Assembly (NCBI GenBank): GCA_002812745.2
Contig: NCSJ02000442.1
Coordinates: 1 to 31,182, forward strand
Origin: Scytalidium lignicola
Lineage: Eukaryota > Ascomycota > Leotiomycetes
Length of the DNA: 31,182 nucleotides
Reading direction: 5' to 3'
Part shown: piece by piece, positions 20,315 through 30,454 of the stretch
How the letters are laid out: each line of letters begins with the position of its first letter
Numbering within the stretch: the stretch's first letter is position 1
The notes under the pieces: generated by a model
What the model saw: only the letters and a program-made list of their open reading frames with translations
Database searches by the model: none
What the model was told of the DNA's origin: nothing
Translations under genes and position numbers: made by a program

Positions 20315-21170
20315 TTATGAATCGAATCCCTCAGGGCAAGAATCTGTAGTATAGCTTGCTCTACGGGCTACTTTATTGCGTTCCTCAACGCTAAAGAGAG
20401 AACGCTTAGATGCTCCGTTAGGGCAAACATCTGCGCGTCGAACACAGGTTGCGTATGGGCAGCAAGTATCAGCGACACAGACGCTGTCATTGGTACAGGA
20501 ATCAGAAGAACACTCGCTGCAAGAACCGTGCTTGAAGCATTGGTAGGAACTGTTAGCGTCGGTACCGCAGGAGCATCCGTTATTACCCTCTGGGTTATCG
20601 CAGGTGTATATGCCGTTGGGGCAGTACGTGTCACAGTTTTTAGGGCTGTTGCAAGTTCCATAGACGTAAAGAGTTGCTGTGGCTGAAACCGTGAGTGTTG
20701 GAGCTGTGTTCACGGTTGCGGTGATTCCCCAACAGCTGCAGGCTGAGGAGTAGCGGGCTATGCCTGAGCAAGGACTGGCATATGCTGGCACATTTGTTGG
20801 GATGACGGTGATATCATGTCCAGCTACCATACGGGCCTCAACATCACGCTTGGCAGGAGGAGCTGAGGTGTAGATCGTGACTGTAGACACTGTTGTCGTG
20901 CTATATTCCAATGTCAGCGAACAATAACTAACCAGCTCGCATATCTTAGATATATATCGCAATGATGAATAGTATAGACTTACAATGTGTCTGGTATCAC
21001 GGTGGTAAGCATGAAGCTAGAGCAATCAGCTTGACGGCTGGAGACCGGAGGGTTTTCAAATCTCGGGTGCCAGTCACAGCTCTGGTGCAGTTATCTCCAT
21101 TGCAAGCTGTAATGACAACACCAAGTGCTGTTGAGAAAAAGTATGCGGAAGAGAGGAGAGCAGCCTTCAT
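20315..21170 (-). CDS. Cysteine-rich secreted protein, apparent one-base loss in exon 1
   Basis: Exon 1 (21170-20984) and exon 2 (20900-20315) flank an 83-nt intron with donor GTAAGT, branch point CTGAC and acceptor ATATAG. The N-terminus MKAALLSSAYFFSTALGVVI is a signal peptide, followed by ACNGDNCTRAV, a start shared by many fungal secreted proteins. Exon 2 is Thr/Ser-rich (FTTTVSTVTIYTS), has dibasic sites (AKR, SKR) and then a dense cysteine region with about 20 Cys (for example CSCGTD, CSECSSDSC, CVADTCCPYATC). Function unknown; likely cell wall or secreted. The two ends of exon 1 are in different frames: after ...GTRDLK the frame that gives PPVSSRQADCSSFMLTTVIP needs one more base, most simply in the A4 run near 21060. 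Total length leaves remainder 2 on division by three, which agrees. Confidence 0.75.
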
Positions 21171-21671
21171 TTTGATAAGAGGATGTTCGTAGAAGAGTGT
21201 AAGGAAGATTGGAATGTGATGATGTGATAATGATGTTCAATTTCGACAGCGAGGTTGCCCAATTTATAGAGTTCATGAAGTCTCTCGTCAACATCGCCAG
21301 CTCATGAATGCATTGGCAGCTGACCCGATGAAAGGCATATGGTATACCATGGTGCTGCCAGCTGAAGCTGAAAATATACCAGCTTCGCTATATTTTTGCT
21401 GTCGAGTCCACGATACGCTGAGGCAGCTCAGTTGGTGTTGAAGCAGACCAGTTATATTCTCCAGCCTGACCGACTCTTAGTTTGTGGATGTCATATTTGC
21501 GTTCTAAGGTAGCGCCCGGTGGAATCTGTCAACTTAGAGCACCGCCACCGATGCGGACAGACCGAGAGATGGCTCAGACCTAGTAGTACGATTTTAGTCT
21601 TTCTGGTCGTCGTGGCATTTAAATATCAGCACCCAAGCACTTTTTGTCCGACGGCTTGCAGTGGAAACTCC
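21171..21671. promoter_or_regulatory. Upstream region of the cysteine-rich gene
   Basis: About 500 bp. It has a perfect 12-bp palindrome ATGGTATACCAT at 21339-21350 nested in an imperfect stem TGGCAGC...GCTGCCA (about 21314-21360), a possible dyad-binding site. No gene seen before the mariner-type element begins at 21675. Confidence 0.35.
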
Positions 21672-21674
21672 TTA

Positions 21675-22894
21675 CGAACCGAGCGTCATAAGTCTGTGTA
21701 CACCCCTTATTAAATTGATAAATTGCTACTTAATTTGATGTCATCCATCCTTGACGTGCTACAACTTCCCATATCCAATGCTTTTGATCTATAATCAATC
21801 CATTAATCCATTCCTGATCAAGTGCATTCCATTCTTCTATGATTGCGTTAGCCATTTCGATTTCATTTGTAGGTTGGATTTTGCGACGGTGAAGCGACTG
21901 TTTTATAGCTCTCCAACATTTTTCAATTAGATTAAGATCAGGACTTGTAGAAGGGTGATTTAATAGTTAAATACCATGTTTCTCTCTGAATATTGCACAA
22001 GGATTTGTAATAGACTTATAACCATGAGCAAAGTTGCTATTTTCCATGAATATAAGTATATATCCAAGTTCTGAGGTAACTACTCTAAAATCCTCTAGAA
22101 TAACTTCAATTGCTAGCTCCAGGATTTGATTCAAGTAATCTATTTGTATAAATACTCCATGTTTGCCATAGCCATGTATAATAATTAATTCTGATTTATA
22201 ATTATACCCAATTACTCCCCAATAATTAATTGGTGTTGTATGTCCTCGATGAAATTGATGTTGAATACAAGTTGAACAAAATCGATCACCATGTTTGCAT
22301 GTAACTTTAGTTTTAGAAGAATGATCACCAATCAAAAAANGTATATTCATCAGAAAAGAGAATTGAAAACCATTGTATCGTCCAAAATAAGTATTATAAT
22401 CCATATAACCATCGTTGAATAGCTTGTAACTTGGTTAAATATGGCTTTTGGCATGCTATACACCGATAATACCCTACTTCCTTCAAACGCCTTTCAATTG
22501 TTTGTGCAGAGCATTCAAGATGTAATTCTACCTTTAATTGAAAATAATCAAGACATCTATGCTTGTATGATAAACAAATATAATTGATAATATCCAAAAC
22601 AGCTTGTTGAGTGAGTAATCGTGGTTTTCTTATACGAGTAGGTCATATCCTCTCAGGCGCACCATATTTCAAAATTCGATTAACCGTCGATCGACCAATC
22701 CTATACACTTTTGCAAGTTGTGAAGGACCCTAATTTGCAAGGAATCGAAGCTGTCGGATAGCNTTCTTTATGCTTTGTAAGTATTTCATATCCTAATTCA
22801 TGCTCTGGCATTGGATTTGGAGGTGTTGTAGGTTCCATTTTGGTGGTGTAATTATTAAGGATGGGGTGTACACAGACTTATGACGCTCGGTTCG
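21675..22894 (-). mobile_element. Tc1/mariner-type transposon, 1220 bp, 32-bp perfect terminal inverted repeats
   Basis: CGAACCGAGCGTCATAAGTC begins the left TIR (21675-21706), and the right TIR (22863-22894) is its perfect reverse complement over 32 bp. TTA occurs immediately outside both ends (21672-21674, 22895-22897): a TTA target duplication, or a TA duplication with one chance base. It carries a single minus-strand transposase gene, now broken. Identical TIRs argue for a fairly recent insertion, but the stops suggest later decay. Confidence 0.9.
21730..22838 (-). pseudogene. Tc1/mariner-type transposase, inactivated
   Basis: From ATG at 22838 (MEPTTPPNP...) to TAA at 21730-21732. Readable pieces are a helix-turn-helix part (LAKVYRIGRSTVNRILKYGAPE), then SAQTIERRLKEVGYYRCIAC, FSDEYTFF with the first catalytic Asp, INYWGVIGYN, MENSNFAHGYKS and a terminal STSPDLNLIEKCWR box. 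In the family I would expect an acidic residue where MEN now has Asn, so the second catalytic Asp seems lost by a G-to-A change. Several stops (TAG, TGA), Ns at 22340 and 22763, and frame changes mean it cannot make active enzyme as written. Confidence 0.8.
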
Positions 22895-22897
22895 TTA

Positions 22898-23981
22898 GGT
22901 TCCCCTGCATAATTCAATAGTATATGGAGAAGCCAGGTCCCCTTTAGCTCTTCAGCTCAATTACATAGCTTTCAACTAGTCGCCGTCCATTATTTCAATG
23001 ATATTCGCAGCACTCAAATCAATTAGATAGTTATAGCTTATTACTCCCGCAATTCCCGTTGGGATATGGATAAAGTGATTAATTATAATGCTCGAGAAAC
23101 CCAGAGGTAAGAATTTGCTGACCTCGTATTTGAAGAGCTTTTCATTGGAAAATAAGCAGCATTGAAAATACGCGCTCTGTTGGACCATGGACATCCAGTT
23201 ACCGGGTGCACACATAAATAACTACCAATTTTACCAATAATTCTACTGTATATGAGCCTAAATGGCCCTTATTCAAATTCGTTTTAAGTCTTTAAGCCAT
23301 CTTGATCGAGATCATAGATGGTTTAATAATTTCTCTCATGCTGTAATAACTTGAATAGAGTGCTTTATATTTTCAAAAGAATAAGCTAATTAATTTATCA
23401 ATGGGAGTAATAACAAATAATAAACCAATCTTTTCCAAAGACATACATTACGAAGTACAATATCAAAGGCTTTTTCGATATAAATTATCACATCGTATGA
23501 TATTCGTGTTTCTGGCAGGGGATGGAAGAGTCGTGTGTTCGGATACATGTATGTTTTCCTATATCAATCCCAAATATGACATGAGGCATAGAATAGTCTA
23601 ACCAAAATTCCGGATTGTTCAATCTAACATTCCGTACATGTAAACGGGTTTAAGAAGTTCAGATATCCGGTGAATAACGATTAAACGACCCCCGCGAAAG
23701 TAGTTAACTGATAACAAGTTTTTTAATTAAATGCTACATGGACAAGCTTATGAACATGGTGTGATGTAAACTATCGGAAACTATGGACTTCCGATAAGTT
23801 TATTATGCCTTGTTGAAACTGGCGATCTGTTACTAGCTTGCTGACGGTAAAAATGACAACGCGGTTTTGAGAACGGTATATATATTTGCTTGCCTGCCCC
23901 AAAAGCCTATAGCAATTTCTCTACACGACACCATTAATATACCATCCCAGACTTCTTAAATAAGTGAGAAAGACATCTAAA
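22898..23981. other. Gene-poor stretch right of the mariner-type element
   Basis: About 1.1 kb. One minus-strand frame (22976-23215) is listed separately. A + frame at 23401-23601 has no recognisable feature. The last 100 bp before 23982 form the promoter of the VOC fragment. No RNA gene seen. Confidence 0.35.
22976..23215 (-). CDS. Unrecognised 79-aa reading frame, possible gene remnant
   Basis: Starts at a true ATG (MCAPGNWMSMVQQSAYFQCC) and reads SNEKLFKYEVSKFLPLGFSS, then IINHFIHIPTGIAGVISYNY, ending EIMDGD and TAG. It looks more protein-like than a random AT-rich frame, with charged and hydrophobic alternation and no low complexity, but I know no family, see no splice sites and no signal peptide. 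It could be one exon or the tail of a lost gene. Confidence 0.2.
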   Translation of the reverse strand: MCAPGNWMSMVQQSAYFQCCLFSNEKLFKYEVSKFLPLGFSSIIINHFIHIPTGIAGVISYNYLIDLSAANIIEIMDGD

Positions 23982-24270
23982 ATGCTCCCTAAATTTGCAA
24001 ATATCTTCTTAGCAGCCATTTCTATAAAATCTTCAATCCAAGCTGCGAGTGTATCTGGTCAACTATCGCCAAACCATGGTTAATTAAATATGTTTCCATT
24101 ACAATACAATAACGTCTGTAAAGATTGCTGACATGATAAATCTAGAGAATGGGGTTCACCATTCGGCAATTTTCGTTCGTAATTTGAACGCCAGCATCCA
24201 TTTTTATCGCGATGGAGTCGGCTTAGATTTACTGTTGACTGGAAACGCAGGAATACAAAACCATTATTGT
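23982..24270 (+). pseudogene. 5' fragment of a secreted VOC/glyoxalase-like protein
   Basis: Exon 1 (23982-24078) encodes a signal peptide, MLPKFANIFLAAISIKSSIQ followed by AASVSG. A 67-nt intron (G/GTTAAT donor, CTGAC branch point at 24128-24132, TCTAG acceptor) joins in phase 1 to exon 2 from 24146: NGVHHSAIFVRNLNASIHFY, then RDGVGLDLLLTG. That is the first beta-alpha-beta unit of a vicinal oxygen chelate fold (H-H-x-A metal-side strand, FYRDGLGL loop). The rest of the domain is absent: the frame drifts after about 24250 into copia-derived DNA, so the gene is cut. The donor is weak, so the exon join is likely rather than certain. Confidence 0.6.
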
Positions 24271-26434
24271 ATTGATTGCTTAAGGAGTCTACAACTACAG
24301 CAGATTCTATATATACAGAGAGTTACGGCCGTAAAACCGTTATGGTCAACAGTTACGGTCGTACAGGCACCCTACGGGTGCTTATAGTTGCCTACAGTGG
24401 TAGCCTACTGTAAACCCTATCCGTAAGCCCTAGCATAGGCAATTGTAAGAATATTGTGAAGTAGCATCTGTAAACTCCAAATATTGCAATACATCCTTAT
24501 GCCACGAACATATGAAGGCTGTGTAAAGTGGATTTAAGTTTCCTATGGTGAAAACATTAAAATTGATGGCCTTGTAAGGACTTAATTCATGGTATTTAGC
24601 TTGACAGACTGTAAATTCAACAATTTGAGGAAATCAATGTGTTTCTGAGTTGTAAGTAACTTTGTAAGGCTATTAGCAACTATAATTGAGGTAAGTATAT
24701 AGTTTAACTTAATTTTACCAAATTAAACCTTCTTACAAATGTAATAATAATGTATATTAATATGCTTAGTATAATTTGATTATTCTAATGTTTTAACGAG
24801 TATTAAAGAGCCTTGATTATTATTATTTAAGGCTATAATAATCTTAATGCTAATTATAACTATTTAGAGTTTAATAAGGAGTTTTGATAGTTAAATGACT
24901 TCTTAAGAAGCTTTTGATAAAGTATAATATTCAACCTTTATAGTTGATAAAGTAACATAAGAAAAGCATTGATAATACTAGGAAATAAGTCCTTTAACAA
25001 GAAAGAATATATAATTTATAATAGAATAACAAGTTTTAATACACTTATTATAATCAACATTATTATAATTATAATAGTTAAGATCTCCACTAAATGTAAT
25101 ATTATAATTATGCATATGAATAAGATACTAATAAACATGTTAAACTGCTTTTAAATGCTAAATAAAAGGATTTTGTAAAAATTATAATAACTTAAAAGTT
25201 GTAAAAGCAAGATCAAGTCTTGTTTATACTATAAGATATATTAACAAACTAACTTCCTTTATATATAACTAAATATTAGTTATAAAAGCAATATTTTCGT
25301 TTTTAACCAGGATTGTAAATGCTTTAGCTTTTATAAAAGATTAAGTTAATTTCATATTACTATAACCAAAATGTTTAAAAATCTTATTAATATACATGTT
25401 TTAGACTATAAAAATAATCTTATTTTAATAATTACAAATAATACATATACTTAGAAAGTATATAATTAGTCTTATATTAATTATTTTGAAAAGATTATAT
25501 AATTTCTCCTTTAAGGCTATAAATTAAAAGCCTTTTAAGCTTATAATTAGAAAGTCATCAACATAAGTATAAATATAAATTCTTAAATCAAGATTATAAA
25601 ATATACTTAAATCAGAGATTAACAAAGAGTATCCAATCTCTTTTAACTTTATAATAAACTTATATTATCAATAGCATAATGCTTATTTCAAGTTATAAAG
25701 TAACTTTTGAAGTTGTAAAACAATAGTTTTTAAACTTATATATTTAATGCTTATACTATTAGTTTTAACACTTAATTTTAAAAAATCTTTAATCATAATA
25801 TCTTTAAGAAATTCAATATAGATTTCAGTATTTATATTACTATTTAAGAATATTATAACTATATCTATTTAATCAACTTCTTAGTCGAAGTAAACAACTA
25901 AAGTCAATAAAACTTTCTAAGTAGTAAACTTAATTACATCTGTTCAAGTTTAGTTATAATTAATACTATAACATTATTTATAGCCTTTAACTACAAATCT
26001 AACCTTAAAATGCTTAATTTTATAATTAGAGTTATGTTTAACTTTAAATACTTACTTATTATAAAGAGTATATTTCTCTTCTAAAAGAGTTAATAGCTTA
26101 AAAGTATTATACTTTATTAAGAAGGCTAACTTAGCCTTTATAACGTTATCCTACCTTTTGTAATATATTAAATTATAAGCTTTTTTAACTATATTTAACT
26201 TTAACAGATTTGTGGATACAATTAAAGTATAATTTGTATTTAAAGTTTACCTTATAAAAAGACAGTATCCATAAGTTAATACAACGCTTATAAGCTAGCT
26301 TATAATTTTGTTATCTATAGTAAACACCTTTAAAGAGTGTTTTATAAGTGTATTTAATAGTTAAAATAGTTTAATAATTCTTACTCTAGTTGATTATAAA
26401 CTTAAGAGGTTGATATTAAGTATAATTATATTAA
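24271..26434 (-). mobile_element. Ty1/copia element, 3' half (RT, RNase H, LTR region), RIP-decayed
   Basis: The minus strand reads as decayed copia reverse transcriptase and RNase H from about 26300 down to about 24550. The left end (about 24271-24450) is less decayed and carries small dyads such as GCACCC-TAC-GGGTGC near 24366-24382 and TACAGT...ACTGTA near 24395-24413; it is probably the 3' LTR, but exact LTR ends could not be fixed. The 5' half is missing, apparently displaced by the + strand element that starts near 26435. It truncates the VOC gene on its left. Confidence 0.65.
24550..26300 (-). pseudogene. Copia reverse transcriptase and RNase H, decayed
   Basis: In order on -: KVRFVVKGYK (usual R-x-V-x-KG), IDIVIIFLNSNINTEIYIEF (usual DVKTAFLNG..EIY), LYNLK-ALCY, YIYTYVDDFLII with the YVDD catalytic box at 25565-25554, then the RNase H part ITFSGDLNYYNYNNVDYNKC and STIKAEYIAL. 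Stops are frequent and mostly explained by C-to-T or G-to-A changes. The domain order RT then RNase H at the 3' end fits Ty1/copia and LTR elements in general; the spacing and boxes fit copia. Confidence 0.7.
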
Positions 26435-26680
26435 TGTTGGTAGATTATTCGTCTGTAGTCATGTACTAAGCATGTGTAGTATAGACTAGTCTAGATTAGG
26501 TAATAGGAGTTTACAAAGCTGTTATAGCTCTATAATACTCTTATTCCCCCTTGATAACAACAAACTACTATAAAAGTATAAATAGTATATTATGTAGAGT
26601 TACATATTATACTACATGTTATAAGTAAAACTGATACTAATCAATTTGTACTTACAAATCAGGAAATTATAATAAGTGTT

Positions 26681-26783
26681 TGTATAAGTGTATTTGTAAC
26701 TCTCTTACACCTCAATTTTAAGTAATGACATTGTCTGTGTAAGCACATCTGTAACTCCCTTATATACATCAATTACTTTAGTC
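26681..26783 (+). repeat. Two tandem copies of about 50 bp that differ mainly by transitions
   Basis: TGTATAAGTGTATTTGTAAC (from 26681) is repeated as TGTGTAAGCACATCTGTAAC (from 26736), 55 bp later. Over the first 27 bases the six differences are all A/G or C/T, the pattern left by RIP. It lies in the leader between the LTR start and gag. Confidence 0.65.
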
Positions 26784-27535
26784 AAAAAGGAGAAATATAC
26801 TGTTTCTTGTTAAGTTACAAAGTAATTAGCCATTTGACTATTATATTTTACAAATCATTCTTTACTACTTTCATTTATTATTACTTGTAAAAGGATATCA
26901 TAACAAAGTTAAACACTTATTTAGGAGAATTAGTAGTATTATAAATATCTATCAATAACATTATCATACATAACAATGTCTTTACAATATACTTATACTT
27001 ATTACATTTGAATTATAGAAATTCAAGAAATTATNAAAAAGAGACTTTAATAGTAAGAGTATAAAAAAAGGTGAATTATATAGTATTAATCAACAAATAG
27101 GAAAACAGAATAATAATGACTATTATGTTAACAGAAAACTTAATAGAATTCATCATTGTCAAAGTGTATAAATATAAGCATTACAAAGTTATAGATAACA
27201 ACTTTTAAGACTTGTTTTAATATGATTTCAAGGACTTTACAACTAATATCTTCAAGAAGGTCAATTATAAGAAGTTATAAGAATTATAACATTACCTTTA
27301 CTATGTTAATGTTCATGTATAACAAAATACTAAACATATAACAATTGTTCAAACACTATTCAACATTATACTAAAAGAAACTTAACTAAGATAGATTACA
27401 CATAACTATAAAGAAGTTGTTATTAACCATAAAAATGGACAGATTATATTTGTATACCTTATACTTCTTATAATAATACAAACAAATATACTTGTAGATA
27501 TATAATCTATTCTTTAAATACTACTAATTAGTTCA

Positions 27536-27946
27536 ATGTACACAAACAATCAATTAATGTCTTTTACACTTATTATAACTTTATTAGCTAAAATAAACTT
27601 AAATCATAATTCTAATCACTTACAAGACTCTTCCTTTAACCTATCAACAACTCTTACACTTGTAAAACAGTTAGTAAAGCTTATGAAAGTTTATACAAAG
27701 GATTGTAAATACAATGAAAATAATAGTACTCTTAATTACAAGCTAATAATCTTCAAAACCATTGTAGAAAGGGTAAATTTACTAAAGGAGTTACTCAACA
27801 AGGCGTTCTCAATTATGCTAAAAAGTATAATAAAAGATTATTATTATATTTATCAATTAGTTAAACATATGTTCAAAGAGGTATATAACCACTTTAAGAA
27901 TTTCTTTAAAAGAGTTAGTTTTCATTATAAAAACCTGCAAAAATAG
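27536..27946 (+). pseudogene. Copia gag fragment
   Basis: An unbroken 136-codon frame. YTKDCKYNENNSTLNYKLII is followed by KAFSIMLKSIIKDYYYIYQL and FKEVYNHFKNFF. These recall fungal copia gag, where YTDD-KYSGEND-F-YKL-IF and AF-TMLKG-A-DYYY then HFE are recurrent. It lacks clear start and end signals; the true gag extends further on both sides. Capsid-like RNA packaging protein, not functional here. Confidence 0.6.
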
Positions 27947-28828
27947 AAAGTTACAACTTTAACTTTAATTACAGCTTAAAACCCTAGGAAAATAATGTTT
28001 TAAAATATATAACTTCTTGTTAAAACACTTTAAGAATTATAATATAAACTTTTTATAACCTTCTAAACAGTCGAAATATTATACTTCAAGCTTATAACTA
28101 CTTATAAAGGTTTGCTAACATATAAATATATAATATTATACTTACCTTTAGACCTTAACTAACTTATTAATGATTTAGAATCTTTTATCATAACATATNA
28201 AAAAGAGCAAGAATATAATAATAAAACCTACTTTACAAACTACCTTTACTATACTAATAATTTGTTAAACTAATGATTCAACTTATAAGCTTTCAACCGT
28301 ACAATTTCATGTTACTAAACGTAAGGAACATGTTTTATATGTAAAAGAGAAGATTATTATTTATAGAAATATACATAACAAGAGTAAAATGCTGAAAAAG
28401 CTCGTTTTCAAGCAAAGCACATAAACAAGCTTCACCTTACTGTTTATAACTCCAAAAAGCACTTTAACGAACATTATAAGCAATACATTGTTAATTATAA
28501 AAATAACAATCTTAAAAACAACTTAGATCTTAATTTTAAAGCTCTTTTCATTAACAATAACTTAGATACAGAATTTGATTACATTAACCAAGGTGTTATT
28601 ACTACTTTCTTTACTTTATACAAAAGTTTTCCAGTAGAATTAATATCCTCAATTATTATAAAACTAACTAATAATGCTTTTATATATCAACTTATAACTA
28701 ATATACTAATAACAGAAACTCACACTTAAGACTACATCTTAAGAATCTCTAGAATAACATTAATAGAAGTGTATAATGCAACTAACACAATAAGATACAA
28801 TTCTAAGCAATTTCATAGAGTTATAATC

Positions 28829-30060
28829 AATACAAGTGCAAGAGGTTACTCTACAGCTGGTTATAGCCAATTTAAGGCTTTATAATGAACGGATCAGACT
28901 ATAACACTTGACATTATCACTAAAAGCATAATAATAGTACAATTCAGAATTAGAACTATTATATCATTAAGTTTAACAGTAATAACCATATTAATTAGTC
29001 AAGTTGAATTTTATGTAATTAAAGCAAACATATCTTTTCTACTGTACTTAATGAACATGAACAGGTTAAATATATACTTCAACAACCTTATAAATCACTT
29101 AATCACTCTAAAGGGAAACATACTAACTATAAGATAATTTAACTACTCTTTTCTCCTTTAAAACATTCCTTTATACACTTTTGTCATTAACTTATTTAAG
29201 GAAAATCCTTGTTTCCTGACTAATGTAGAATTACAACGTTTATACAAACACTTCAAGCACTTATTCATAATGTGATTACAACATATTCTAAACTATATTA
29301 GCTATAATATTAATAAAGAAGCATTAGAATATCTCTCTAAGTATTATAGTCAATGCTAATACTATGTTAAATCACTAAGAAGATTCAAGTTCAACTTATA
29401 AAACAATATTGACTTTAACTATTCTATTATCATTAATATCTTCTATATAAATAATAAACCTGTTTTACATGTTATTAACGAAGGAATATATTATTAAGTT
29501 AGTAGATAACTCTAAAACATAATTACAAAGTACATATAAGACACTTTACAAGNTTTGTTAGATTAACACTTATTTAAAACCTCTAGATCAAATTGTAACT
29601 AATATNAAAAAAGAACTTTATAAATAAGGAATTCTAACAAAGCATTATAATTATAAGAACAACTTTTAAAGCTGTCTTAGTAGAAGCTTATAATTTGATT
29701 GGTCAAGTTGAACAATATTATGTACTTGTATAACATGCTTACTAGATAATTATAACTGAAATCCATAATCTTAACAAGGATATAACCTTATAAATAGCAT
29801 TTAAGGCTATTAACAATTTAGTAAGACTTGACAAACTTATTCTTATACTCTTTGTTTACAATACTTACTTATATATGTCAAAGTATAATACTTCAGCTTT
29901 AACAATTACATAAAAAGTTATAGTAATCAAGAAAGCAATGGAGGAAATCATTAAAATCAAGGCAAAACAGTTAGTTCAAGATGTACTCAACATTTGTAAC
30001 AGCCTTGATGTTAGTAATGTCCATAACTTACTGTTGAATTCAGACATACTCGTTTAAAAA
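28829..30060 (+). pseudogene. Copia protease and integrase, decayed
   Basis: Protease: NTSARGYSTAGYSQF at 28829 onward stands for the usual DTGAS...STAGY. The catalytic Asp codon has become AAT and the Gly codon AGT, both G-to-A changes. Then VEFYVIKANISFLLYL and YFNNLINHL follow. PCFLTNVELQRLYKHFKHLF near 29209 is the GAG-pre-integrase zinc box with its His/Cys ligands partly changed. Integrase tail: VEAYNLIGQVEQYYVLV near 29670, then FKAINNLV, AMEEIIKIKAKQLVQDVLNI and LLNSDILV near 30030. Stops throughout. Confidence 0.65.
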
Positions 30061-30454
30061 GCAGGAAATACAAGCTAAAGCAGTAGATAAGACAAGTTGT
30101 ACAAGCTTATTAGTATAGACAAGAAAACATATATATTAACATTATTATACAAGAATATACTATTCAAGTTAACAAGTATAAAATTATATCTTATACTTAT
30201 AAAGGGAATAAACAGAATTAAACTACTAAACTTAAACACTAAAAATAACAGTCAAGAGACAATTTCCACTGCTTAACAAGGAAAATCCAAGGACATTTAA
30301 AATAAAAATAAAAGTATAAATCCTTTGACAATCAAAGTTATTCTACTACCAGAACTACTTATAAAATAAGAACATAAGAAACCTTGTAAATATCTTAAAA
30401 TCACTGTTTTCTTACAAGATAAAGAACTTAGCCAACCATAATATATAACTTCTT

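Larger units (their letters stand above)
26435..30450 (+). mobile_element. Second copia-order retrotransposon (LTR/leader, gag, protease, integrase), RIP-decayed
   Basis: A candidate LTR start, TGTTGGTAG, is at 26435. Gag lies at about 27540-27950, a zinc-knuckle remnant near 28330, protease at about 28829-29130, the GAG-pre-integrase box near 29209-29270 and integrase to about 30060. Protease followed directly by integrase, with no reverse transcriptase between, is the Ty1/copia order. It ends near 30450 where the LINE begins, so RT and the 3' LTR are missing. The LTR end was not located. Sequence is extremely AT-rich with Ns at 27035, 28199, 29553 and 29606. Confidence 0.6.

Noticed and set aside
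24969..25154. Plus-strand isoleucine/asparagine-rich frame
   Set aside because: AT-rich shadow of the minus-strand copia RNase H.
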